A stretch of DNA of 64,000 nt from Flavobacteriales bacterium. Lineage in GTDB: Bacteria; Bacteroidota; Bacteroidia; Flavobacteriales; Flavobacteriaceae. Position numbers and translations under genes: made by a program. Shown here in pieces: positions 44,858-52,683 of this stretch. Position 1 is the stretch's first letter. Every line of letters begins with the position of its first letter. The notes under the pieces were generated by a model. The model searched no databases. It was given only the letters and a program-made list of their open reading frames with translations, and was not told where the DNA came from. The stretch is taken from contig JAMOVT010000014.1 in NCBI GenBank assembly GCA_027061855.1, forward strand, positions 1-64,000, read 5' to 3'.

Positions 44858-45588
44858 ATGAAGAAAATTGAAAAATACCTGCTGGAAAAATACCGGTCAA
44901 AAGTTGTTAAGGCTATTGAAGATTTTCAATTGATTGAAAATAATGACCGAGTATTGGTGGCTATTTCTGGCGGCAAGGATTCTATGGCATTGCTAGATAT
45001 TTTAAACAATAGAAAAAAAGCCCTAAAAATAGACTATCAGATCAAAGCCATACATATAAAACTTACAGACATCCCCTATTACACTGATCATCGAGCCTTA
45101 TTGGAATTTTGTAAGAAAAGAGGAATACAGTTTGAAATTATCTCTAGTAATAAAAAAATTTCAAGGGAAGGAAACAGCCTTGTTTCTATTGTGCTTGGAA
45201 CCGTCGTAAATTAATTTTTAAATATGCACAGGAACATAATTATAATAAAATTGCATTTGGCCATCATAAAGACGATGCAGTGGAAACTTTATTAATGAAT
45301 ATGATTTATCATGCCGAAATAAGTAGTTTTCCAGCCAAAATCCAAATGTTTGAGAATGCTTTTGAAATAATTAGACCACTTATCTATTTGACAGACAAAG
45401 AATTGAAAAAATATGTTCAATTGATAGATTACACTCCCCTTCCCTATGATTGTCCTTTTGCCAAAGAAAACAAAAGAGAACATTTTAAACAATTATTGTC
45501 AAACATTACTAAATTAAATAAAAACGGAGTCGCAAATATTTTTAAGTCTATGGGGCATATATATAAAGAACATTTACCTGTTAAATAA
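44858..45588 (+). pseudogene. TtcA-like tRNA thiolation protein, split by a frameshift
   Basis: A PP-loop ATPase of the TtcA/TilS family spread over two frames. Frame one (44858-45214) gives the start, including the ATP motif SGGKDS, then runs into nonsense after NKKIS. The other frame continues with PCFYCAWNRRK, the CxxC expected for the iron-sulfur or sulfur-transfer site, then FGHHKDDAVET and RPLIYLTDKE to 45588. Adding one A to the run of seven A at 45152-45158 joins both into a protein of about 243 residues. It could be a real broken gene, a phase-variable or slippage site, or an assembly error. Confidence 0.8.
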
Positions 45589-45590
45589 AA

Positions 45591-45612
45591 TAAGCTACCC
45601 TTGGGCAGCTTA
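45591..45612. terminator. Bidirectional hairpin between the ttcA-like gene and dodecin
   Basis: TAAGCT (45591-45596) pairs with AGCTTA (45607-45612), with inner CCC/GGG pairing; lies between convergent genes and is flanked by A/T-rich sequence. Confidence 0.6.
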
Positions 45613-45638
45613 TACTTACTTGTCATTCATTTGAATGA

Positions 45639-45839
45639 TTATTTTACAACAAAAGTAACTTTAAGGTTTACTCTATACTCTTTTACTTCACCGTTTTCTA
45701 CTACAATACTTTGATCTTGCACATAGGCTGATTTAATGTTATTAATGGATTTTGATGCTTTTTTAATGGCTTTGGCCGTGGCATCTTCCCAACTTTTTTT
45801 CGAACTTGACATAAGTTCTACAACTTTTAATACTGACAT
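45639..45839 (-). CDS. Dodecin family flavin-binding protein
   Basis: A 66-residue dodecin. Typical pattern: VLKVVELMSSSKKSWEDAT, AIKKASKSINNIKSAYVQDQ and the beta-strand end EYRVNLKVTFVV. Dodecins form hollow 12-mers that store flavin and protect it from light. Length is normal. Own -7 element upstream. Confidence 0.93.
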   Translation of the reverse strand: MSVLKVVELMSSSKKSWEDATAKAIKKASKSINNIKSAYVQDQSIVVENGEVKEYRVNLKVTFVVK

Positions 45840-45864
45840 AATTGATTTTTTTTAATGTTCTCAT

Positions 45865-45872
45865 CAAATATA
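45865..45872 (-). promoter_or_regulatory. -7 promoter element of the dodecin gene
   Basis: Minus strand TATATTTG, 25 bases before the ATG at 45839. Confidence 0.5.
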
Positions 45873-45918
45873 TTAAAATTAAACTTAATAATCAAAAAAA
45901 ATGATAAAAATTTCTAAT

Positions 45919-47133
45919 TTAAATAATTTCCGCTACTGTAAAAGTACTCCCTCCCACAAAGATAAGGTCATTTTTTTCGGCCTTTGTTAAAGCTTCTTTA
46001 TAAGCCTCTGCAATGCTTTGAAAATGTTTTCCGTTTAAGTGATGGCTTAGGGCTTTATTCATAAGAATTTTGCTGTCTAATCCTCTTGGGATATTTGCTT
46101 TTGAAAAATAGTAGAATGCATTCCGGGGAAACAAACTCAATATTTTGTCTATTTCTTTGTCATTTACAAGAGATAATACAATATGAAGTTTTTCATAAGA
46201 AATCGAGTTTATTTGTTCCATCACTTCCTTTAATCCCGCTTCATTATGAGCGGTATCTGCTATAACAAGCGGATTTGTTTTCAAAATATCCCAGCGTCCT
46301 CTTAAATCCGTATTATTTTTTACATTTTTCAATCCTTCAAAAACAGCTTTATCGGGAATGGAATATCCCTTTTGACGTAAAACTTCCACGGCTTTCAAAA
46401 CCGTTTGTATGTTTTTTTTCTGATACTTCCCTTTTAAATCGGATTCCGGAAGTTCAACAAATTTTTCAGCGAGATACAATGGAGAATTCTTTTTTTCAGC
46501 TTCCTCTCTAAATACTTTTAAGGTTTCCGGTTTCCATTCACCTATAACAACAGGAGTATGCTCTTTTATTATTCCGGCTTTTTCGCGGGCTATTTCTTCA
46601 AGGCTATTTCCCAGCATTTGGGTATGGTCCAAACTGATATTGGTAATAACAGATAAATCCGGAGTAATAATATTTGTACTGTCTAAGCGACCGCCAAGCC
46701 CTGTTTCAATTATCGCGACATCGACTTGTTTTTTGGCAAATTGCTCAAATGCCATACCTACACTCAACTCAAAGAATGAGAGCCTGTTGTCTTCAATAAA
46801 TTTTTTATTTCGCTTAATAAAATTGATCACACAATTTTTCCGCATCATTTTTCCGTCAATCCGTATTCTCTCTCTAAAATCTTTTAAATGAGGAGAGGTA
46901 TATAGACCTGTGTGATAACCCGCAGTTTGCAATATAGAGGCTAGCATATGAGAAACGGAACCTTTGCCGTTTGTGCCGGCTATATGTATGCTTTTAAAGT
47001 GTTGATGCGGATTACCGAGATGCCGGGAAAGTTTTATTATATTATTTAAATCTTTTTTAAATGCCGTTTTTCCTTGTCGCTGATACATCGGAAGCCGGCT
47101 AAACATCCATTGCAAGGTTTCTTCGTAATTCAC
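45919..47133 (-). CDS. folC: Folylpolyglutamate synthase / dihydrofolate synthase
   Basis: Joins glutamate to dihydropteroate and folates. The 404-residue Mur-ligase-fold protein has SIHIAGTNGKGSVSHML (P-loop), SPHLKDFRERIRI, ETGLGGRLDSTN and DTAHNEAG. The start is GTG at 47133 just two bases after the tonB stop; the resulting NYEETLQWMFSRLPMYQ matches the family's usual N-terminus, and the next ATG would remove it. It is cotranscribed with tonB, exbD and exbB by position. Confidence 0.94.
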   Translation of the reverse strand: MNYEETLQWMFSRLPMYQRQGKTAFKKDLNNIIKLSRHLGNPHQHFKSIHIAGTNGKGSVSHMLASILQTAGYHTGLYTSPHLKDFRERIRIDGKMMRKNCVINFIKRNKKFIEDNRLSFFELSVGMAFEQFAKKQVDVAIIETGLGGRLDSTNIITPDLSVITNISLDHTQMLGNSLEEIAREKAGIIKEHTPVVIGEWKPETLKVFREEAEKKNSPLYLAEKFVELPESDLKGKYQKKNIQTVLKAVEVLRQKGYSIPDKAVFEGLKNVKNNTDLRGRWDILKTNPLVIADTAHNEAGLKEVMEQINSISYEKLHIVLSLVNDKEIDKILSLFPRNAFYYFSKANIPRGLDSKILMNKALSHHLNGKHFQSIAEAYKEALTKAEKNDLIFVGGSTFTVAEII

Positions 47134-47135
47134 TC

Positions 47136-47942
47136 CTATTCACGTATTTTAAAACTGTAGATAATTTTTCCTATTTGCAATGAAGGAGCTTTAGGGTCCG
47201 GAGACCATTTGGTTTTTAAAGCGGCTTTTTTTGCTGCCTCCATTAAACACGGTGCCGGATTAGTGGTTCCCTTCATTCCGGGAATGGCTTTTTGTACTTT
47301 TCCTTGTGCATCCACATAAACTTTTACTACAACTATACCTTGTTCATTGCAATTAAAATCAGGTTTGGGTTTGCTCAAAGCTTTTCTGTTTCCTAACCGG
47401 TAATTTCCGGTTCCTCCTCCTCCGGAACCTCCATCACCATAATAACCTGAAGCATTGGGATCTCCTGAAGCATTCCCTTTGTCTCCATTCGTTTGATCAT
47501 TTCCTTCTCCGGAGGAATTATTCGTATCTTCACCCGGAGCATTTTTTACATTATTCAATATATCGGTAATATTTTTATCGGGTTGAGGTTTTTTTTCTTT
47601 GGGAGTGACTTTCTTTTTATTATTTTTTTTAGATTTTCTTTTTTTTGTTTCTTTGATTACAGGAGCATCTTCATTGTCTTGTGTCAATATTTTTTCTTTT
47701 ATCTCAGGCTCTGTTCTAGCAGGTCTTTGTTTGGTTTGAACAGGTTTTGGAGGGGTATTGTGTTGAGGCTGAACAGTTCCTTTGCCTAAGTCCGAAGTGC
47801 CGAAATTTACTGCAATGCCTGTTTCAGGGGGAGGGTCTAAATAGGTCAATCCGCTGATAAACATAAGCAAGATAAGCAAGATCATTACGATACTCGCTTC
47901 TATGACGGCTTTGCGTTTATGTTTATCATTAAGATATTTCAT
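47136..47942 (-). CDS. TonB family energy transducer
   Basis: A 268-residue periplasm-spanning protein. One membrane helix near 14-34 (IVMILLILLMFISGLTY), then a long proline- and lysine-rich linker with a KKRKSKKNNKKK patch and a glycine-serine-asparagine section. The C-terminal TonB-like domain contains VVVKVYVDAQGKVQKAIPGM and KWSPDPKAP. It transmits energy from ExbB/ExbD to outer-membrane receptors. Lies directly after exbD in a complete set. Confidence 0.9.
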   Translation of the reverse strand: MKYLNDKHKRKAVIEASIVMILLILLMFISGLTYLDPPPETGIAVNFGTSDLGKGTVQPQHNTPPKPVQTKQRPARTEPEIKEKILTQDNEDAPVIKETKKRKSKKNNKKKVTPKEKKPQPDKNITDILNNVKNAPGEDTNNSSGEGNDQTNGDKGNASGDPNASGYYGDGGSGGGGTGNYRLGNRKALSKPKPDFNCNEQGIVVVKVYVDAQGKVQKAIPGMKGTTNPAPCLMEAAKKAALKTKWSPDPKAPSLQIGKIIYSFKIRE

Positions 47943-47978
47943 TGTTTTTTAGAATAAAAGAAACAAAATTAATGCCAT

Positions 47979-48371
47979 TTATTTGGGACGTACGGCCAAA
48001 ATGACTTTGTAATTGTTCCTGTTAGCAATATCCATTACATATACTGCATTTTCAATAGGTACACCTTCTTCTACCCGAAGAATGATGACAGGCTTTTTTT
48101 CTTTGTCCAATTTGGCTTTGAGGCGGGTTTCCAGATTCTCTTTTCGTATCTGTTTCTTATCGATAAAATATTGTAATTTTTTATTGATGCTTACCGATAA
48201 ATTTTGACTGTGTTCCGTCTTTCCGGAGGCTTTTGGCAATACCAGATCTAAAGCATCCGCCGTAACCAAAGTCGAAGTCAGCATAAAAAAGATCAATAAC
48301 AGAAAAACAATATCCGTCATAGATGACATACTGAATTCGGGGCTTACTTTATTTCTTCCTTTAATATCCAT
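47979..48371 (-). CDS. ExbD/TolR biopolymer transporter
   Basis: A 130-residue inner-membrane protein with one N-terminal helix containing the conserved aspartate (SMTDIVFLLLIFFML) and a short periplasmic domain. Together with ExbB it forms a proton channel that energises TonB. Gap to exbB is 20 bases. Confidence 0.92.
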   Translation of the reverse strand: MDIKGRNKVSPEFSMSSMTDIVFLLLIFFMLTSTLVTADALDLVLPKASGKTEHSQNLSVSINKKLQYFIDKKQIRKENLETRLKAKLDKEKKPVIILRVEEGVPIENAVYVMDIANRNNYKVILAVRPK

Positions 48372-48391
48372 GGAATTTGTTTTTATTTGTA

Positions 48392-49114
48392 TTAAGCGGG
48401 TTCATTCAGCATATCTAAAAAATCCACTGCATTGGCCTCCATCTTATGAACTACTTTGTCTATTTTCACAACAAGGTGATTATATGCAATATAAGCAGCA
48501 ATACCGACAATCAAACCGGCTACGGTGGTAGTCATTGCCGTATATATTCCTTGTGCCAAAGAACCGACTTCGATTTTTCCCCCGCCACTGGCCATATTAT
48601 GGAAAGCCAAAATCATACCGATTACCGTTCCCAAAAAACCTATCATCGGCGCAGCACCGGCAATAGTAGCCAGAGTACTCACATTTTTTTCTAATTTATA
48701 CACTTCGAGTTTCCCCGCATTTTCTATGGCTTTATTTATATCTTCCAAAGGTTTGCCGATACGTGATACGCCTTTTTCGATTAAGTTGGCAACGGGGGTG
48801 TGGTATTGTTGGCAGAGCATTTTGGCACCGTCAATATTTCCGCTTTTCACATAGGTGCGAATCTGATTCATAAAATTCGGATCTACTTTTGAGGCTGCTT
48901 TAATGGCGGATATCCTTTCAAAATAAATTACCAACGCCACAAAAAGCATCACAAGTAACAATCCGATGATTATCATTCCACCGGTTCCCGAATTGAGAAT
49001 AAGATCGATAACTCGTAAGGTTTTTTCTTGTGAAACAACTTCACCGGTTTGTTCTCCGGCATTTTTCAAGGCTTCTTGTGCTCCTTGAGCTTGCAAAAAG
49101 GTGATAAAGTTCAT
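48392..49114 (-). CDS. ExbB/TolQ/MotA proton channel protein
   Basis: A 240-residue membrane protein with three helices: about 50-70 (GMIIIGLLLVMLFVALVIYF), about 147-170 (TIAGAAPMIGFLGTVIGMI) and about 185-208 (IYTAMTTTVAGLIVGIAAYI). The latter two form the MotA_ExbB pore. It begins the exbB-exbD-tonB-folC run, in the order usual for Bacteroidota TonB complexes. Confidence 0.92.
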   Translation of the reverse strand: MNFITFLQAQGAQEALKNAGEQTGEVVSQEKTLRVIDLILNSGTGGMIIIGLLLVMLFVALVIYFERISAIKAASKVDPNFMNQIRTYVKSGNIDGAKMLCQQYHTPVANLIEKGVSRIGKPLEDINKAIENAGKLEVYKLEKNVSTLATIAGAAPMIGFLGTVIGMILAFHNMASGGGKIEVGSLAQGIYTAMTTTVAGLIVGIAAYIAYNHLVVKIDKVVHKMEANAVDFLDMLNEPA

Positions 49115-49234
49115 ATAGACTGGTGTTTTTCTTATTTAAAATTATAAAAACGAAAATAGAAAATTTTTATTATATACAAATGGCTTTTCCGTAAAACTTG
49201 TTATATAAAAAATACTTAGTAACCCGGCTAAATT

Positions 49235-49648
49235 CTAGAAAATATTTTTGAATTGTTGAAAATGAGAATAATCACGAATATAATCCTCCTCGGAGAACTC
49301 TCCGGAGTTGAGCACCAAACAAACACTACCTTGGGAGAAATCTTTTAGTTCGCGCCATATACCGGGAGGCAATAACAAGGCTTGATCGGGACGGTTTAAA
49401 AGAATGGATTTTTTTGATACCCCATCTTGAATAATCACTTCAAAACTTCCGCTGACAGCAATTAGTACTTCGGATTGTTTTTTATGGGCATGTCCCCCGC
49501 GGTAAGCTCCTGCAGGTACATTATATAAATAATAAACCCGTTTGATGGGAAATCCCAAATTTTCTTTTTCTATTACGGCAAGATTGCCCCTTGGATCCAC
49601 AATTTTTGGAATGGAAAAAACAATGCAATCAGTAATATTATTATTCAT
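49235..49648 (-). CDS. FdtA/QdtA-like sugar cupin (WxcM-like)
   Basis: A 137-residue cupin of the FdtA family: IVDPRGNLAVIE, IKRVYYLYNVPAG, metal/active-site RGGHAHKKQSEVLIAVSGSF and LLLPPGIWRELKDFS. FdtA enzymes isomerise dTDP-4-keto-6-deoxyglucose to the 3-keto sugar on the way to amino sugars of surface glycans. Aminotransferase and acetyltransferase partners are not adjacent. The first bases overlap the end of an ABC permease gene by eight bases, an unexpected pairing. Confidence 0.88.
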   Translation of the reverse strand: MNNNITDCIVFSIPKIVDPRGNLAVIEKENLGFPIKRVYYLYNVPAGAYRGGHAHKKQSEVLIAVSGSFEVIIQDGVSKKSILLNRPDQALLLPPGIWRELKDFSQGSVCLVLNSGEFSEEDYIRDYSHFQQFKNIF

Positions 49649-50888
49649 ATCGTAAGGCTTGTATGGGATCTAATTTGGAGGCTTTATAAGCCGGATAGAG
49701 TCCTGAAATAAACGCAACGATAAAGATAATAAAAATCGAAATGCCAATGGCATTCCAAGGCATACTAAAGGGCATTTTGAATAATGATGATACTCCATAA
49801 CCCATTAATAAACCTAAAATAATTCCTGTAATACCTCCCAACATGGTAATGACCAGCGTTTCTATAAAAAATTGAATTAAAATCAAAAAGCTACTGGCAC
49901 CCAACGCTTTCCTGACTCCTATTTCACGTGTTCTTTCGGTGACTGAAACCAACATGATATTCATCAAGGCTATCGATGATCCCAAAATGGTAATTAATCC
50001 GACTATAAATGCAAAATAGGTCAAAAAACGGCTAACATCCTTCAATTCTTTTTCAAGCGCATCGCTTCGATCTATACCGAAATTGTTTTTTTCGGAAGGG
50101 CTCAATTTCCTGACACTACGCATTAAACTGACAGCTTTTGAAATGGCAGATTCATATTTGGTTTTATCGGGTACCGATATATCTATATTATAATTAATAT
50201 TCGGACGTCCGAAAAGACTTCGAGCTACATTTACCGGGATATAAATATCGCTGTTACGGCTTCCGGAAAAAGTAGATGATTTCGGTTTCAGAACGCCGAT
50301 AACCTTAAAACGGTTTCCTTTGACAATAATTTGTTTTCCTACCGGAGAAGAATGAGGAAACAATTCGTTTTTTAAATCTACTCCGATAATCGCATAATAT
50401 TTATTGTTAAGAATATCTTGCCGGCTGAAAGCTTTTCCCTCCTGAATCTTGTCTTCTTTTACATTTAAATAATTTTCATCTACACCTATAATATTGTATT
50501 TAGGATCCGATTTGTCTTTGTCATTTTTAACAGCCAAATTGGAAGCGGCAAAAAAAGAAAGAGAAACCAAAGCATCTTTATTGACAAATTTATCTTTGAA
50601 TTCCTTTGCTTGCCGGTAAGTTATAGGCGGATTAACTTTGCTTCTCCTGGAACGGCTATGCCTTTTTTGGAAAAGTTCATTGTCATAGCGTTTGAAAGAA
50701 AAAGTATTTGCCCCCAAACTTTTCAAACTGGAAGAAAAATTATTATCAATTCCTTTTACAACAGTCAAAGTTCCCACCAATGCCATAATCCCGAAAGCAA
50801 TAATCATCAAGGTAATGGCGGCTCTTAATTTCTGACTTTTAATGGATTCGAAAGCCAATAAAATATTCTCGTGTAAAATCTTAATCAT
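49641..50888 (-). CDS. MacB-like ABC transporter permease
   Basis: A 415-residue permease. One helix near 20-44 is followed by a large periplasmic MacB core domain (about 50-270), then three C-terminal helices (YFAFIVGLITILGSSIALMN, LIQFFIETLVITMLGGITGI, IGISIFIIFIVAFISGLYPA) with the ERTREIGVRKALGA coupling segment. There is no ATPase domain in this protein or beside it, so the ATP-binding partner is elsewhere. Type VII ABC systems work mechanically on periplasmic substrates such as lipoproteins. Confidence 0.92.
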   Translation of the reverse strand: MIKILHENILLAFESIKSQKLRAAITLMIIAFGIMALVGTLTVVKGIDNNFSSSLKSLGANTFSFKRYDNELFQKRHSRSRRSKVNPPITYRQAKEFKDKFVNKDALVSLSFFAASNLAVKNDKDKSDPKYNIIGVDENYLNVKEDKIQEGKAFSRQDILNNKYYAIIGVDLKNELFPHSSPVGKQIIVKGNRFKVIGVLKPKSSTFSGSRNSDIYIPVNVARSLFGRPNINYNIDISVPDKTKYESAISKAVSLMRSVRKLSPSEKNNFGIDRSDALEKELKDVSRFLTYFAFIVGLITILGSSIALMNIMLVSVTERTREIGVRKALGASSFLILIQFFIETLVITMLGGITGIILGLLMGYGVSSLFKMPFSMPWNAIGISIFIIFIVAFISGLYPAYKASKLDPIQALRYE

Positions 50889-51003
50889 CTGTTGTAATTT
50901 GTATAAAAATAATAAAACATAAACTTATACTAAAATACGACTAAAAACGTTTTTTATTACAAAAACATTTAATATTTTTACAAAAAAATAAATCACCAGC
51001 CTT

Positions 51004-51834
51004 ATGAAGAAAATCGTACTATTAACACTGAGCTTAACTTTATTGATGAGTTCCTGTGTCAGCAAGAAAAAGTATAATCAGTTAAAAGAAGGGAAAGCAG
51101 AGGTAGAACAATACTTACGAGAGTATAAAGATAAGCTCTACCAATGCGAAAACGAGAAAGACAAATACCAAACTCGTTTGGAGGCTCTTCAACAAAACAA
51201 CAAAACTTTACAAGATGCCTTGGATAAGTGTGTCAACTTAAACCAACAAGGAAATATAAACATCAGCAAATTATTAGATGAAATCAATACATCTAATAAA
51301 TATATACGTATGTTGATACTAGAAAACAAAAAGAAAGATTCTCTAAACAAAGTATTGTCTTCACGTATTACACGTTCGCTTAAAGATGTAGACACCAAAG
51401 ACCTTGACGTAAAAGTAAAAAAAGGAGTGGTCTTTATCTCGTTATCCGATAAAATGATGTTTAAATCTGGAAAAACGGAAATTTCAAAACAAGCCGACAG
51501 CGTACTGTTTAAATTGGCAAAAATCATTAATGATTATAAAGATTATGAAGTTTTGATTGAAGGACATACCGATAATGTTCCTATTCATACCAAATGTATC
51601 AAAGACAATTGGGATCTCAGTGCTTTGAGAGCAACCGCAATTGCACGTAAATTACAAAAAGATTTTGGTGTGGATCCTGCCAGATTAACTGCCGGTGGAC
51701 GCGGAGAATGGGTGCCCAAAGTACCGAATACTACGCCTAAAAACAGAGAGATTAACCGTAGAACCGAAATCATTTTATTACCGAAATTGGATCAATTTAA
51801 TAAATTGATGAAAGAAGGCGATCAGCAGAACTAA
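51004..51834 (+). CDS. OmpA family lipoprotein
   Basis: A 276-residue lipoprotein with lipobox MSSC (C17), a coiled-coil stretch about 20-125 rich in K, E, N and Q, and a C-terminal OmpA domain (about 140-265). The OmpA domain shows EGHTDNVPIHTKC, NWDLSALRATAIARKLQ and LTAGGRGEWVPK, which binds peptidoglycan diaminopimelate. Resembles Pal or MotB-like anchors that link outer membrane to cell wall. Confidence 0.9.
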   Translation: MKKIVLLTLSLTLLMSSCVSKKKYNQLKEGKAEVEQYLREYKDKLYQCENEKDKYQTRLEALQQNNKTLQDALDKCVNLNQQGNINISKLLDEINTSNKYIRMLILENKKKDSLNKVLSSRITRSLKDVDTKDLDVKVKKGVVFISLSDKMMFKSGKTEISKQADSVLFKLAKIINDYKDYEVLIEGHTDNVPIHTKCIKDNWDLSALRATAIARKLQKDFGVDPARLTAGGRGEWVPKVPNTTPKNREINRRTEIILLPKLDQFNKLMKEGDQQN

Positions 51835-51854
51835 CAGCTGAAACTTCTCTTTCG

Positions 51855-51891
51855 ATAAGCTGTTTAGATTTTTCTAAGCAGCTTATTTTTT
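51855..51891 (+). terminator. Intrinsic terminator of the OmpA lipoprotein gene
   Basis: A 14-base stem (51855-51868 with 51873-51886, one T-G pair), loop TTTT, then T run. Confidence 0.85.
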
Positions 51892-51904
51892 TCGTAAAAA
51901 AATG

Positions 51905-51912
51905 TATATTTG
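51905..51912 (+). promoter_or_regulatory. -7 promoter element of fabG
   Basis: TATATTTG matches TAnnTTTG, 23 bases before ATG 51936. Confidence 0.5.
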
Positions 51913-51935
51913 TTTAGAAATTAAAAAAAGAAATT

Positions 51936-52682
51936 ATGGAGTCTCTCAAAGATAAAACAATATTGGTAACCGGTGCTGCCCGTGGAATCGGCAGAACGAT
52001 TGCTCTTACATTTGCCCGCTATGGATCTAATGTGGCTTTTACCGGAAGAAAACGGGATGAAAACTTCGAATCATTAGAGAAAGAACTGCAAGAATACGGA
52101 ATTAAAGCCAAAGGATATGTATCTGATGCCTCTGATTATGAAGCCTCTCAAAACACAGTGAATGAAATAATAAAAGATTTCGGGAAATTAGATGTATTGA
52201 TAAATAATGCGGGAATTACAAAAGACAATCTGCTGTTACGTATGTCTGAAAAAGACTGGGATGATATTATGAATGTAAATTTGAAGTCCGTTTTTAATCT
52301 TACCAAAGCCGTTACCAAACCTATGATGAAAGCCCGTAAAGGATCGATTATCAATATGAGTTCGGTAGTAGGTATCGGAGGAAATGCAGGGCAGTCCAAT
52401 TATGCCGCTTCCAAAGCGGGGATTATCGGTTTTACAAAATCCATAGCCAAAGAATTGGGAAGTAGAAATATTCGTTGTAATGCCATAGCTCCCGGCTTTA
52501 TTGCTACCGAAATGACCAAAGATCTTCCTGATAACGTAATTGAAAATTGGATCAAAGAAATTCCTTTGAAACGTGTGGGTACTCCGGAAGATGTTGCCAA
52601 TGCTTGCTTGTTTCTCGCTTCTGACTTTTCCGACTATATCACCGGACAGGTATTGACGGTAGACGGTGGAATGACAGTGTAA
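51936..52682 (+). CDS. fabG: 3-oxoacyl-ACP reductase
   Basis: The ketoreduction step of fatty-acid elongation. The 248-residue SDR has TGAARGIG (12-19), NNAGITKDNLLLRM, the serine in INMSSVVGIGGNAGQ and the catalytic YAASK. IAPGFIATEMT and the C-terminal ITGQVLTVDGGM are the FabG hallmark. It is far from a fatty-acid cluster; the vWA gene begins one base after its stop. Confidence 0.92.
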   Translation: MESLKDKTILVTGAARGIGRTIALTFARYGSNVAFTGRKRDENFESLEKELQEYGIKAKGYVSDASDYEASQNTVNEIIKDFGKLDVLINNAGITKDNLLLRMSEKDWDDIMNVNLKSVFNLTKAVTKPMMKARKGSIINMSSVVGIGGNAGQSNYAASKAGIIGFTKSIAKELGSRNIRCNAIAPGFIATEMTKDLPDNVIENWIKEIPLKRVGTPEDVANACLFLASDFSDYITGQVLTVDGGMTV

Positions 52683-52683
52683 A

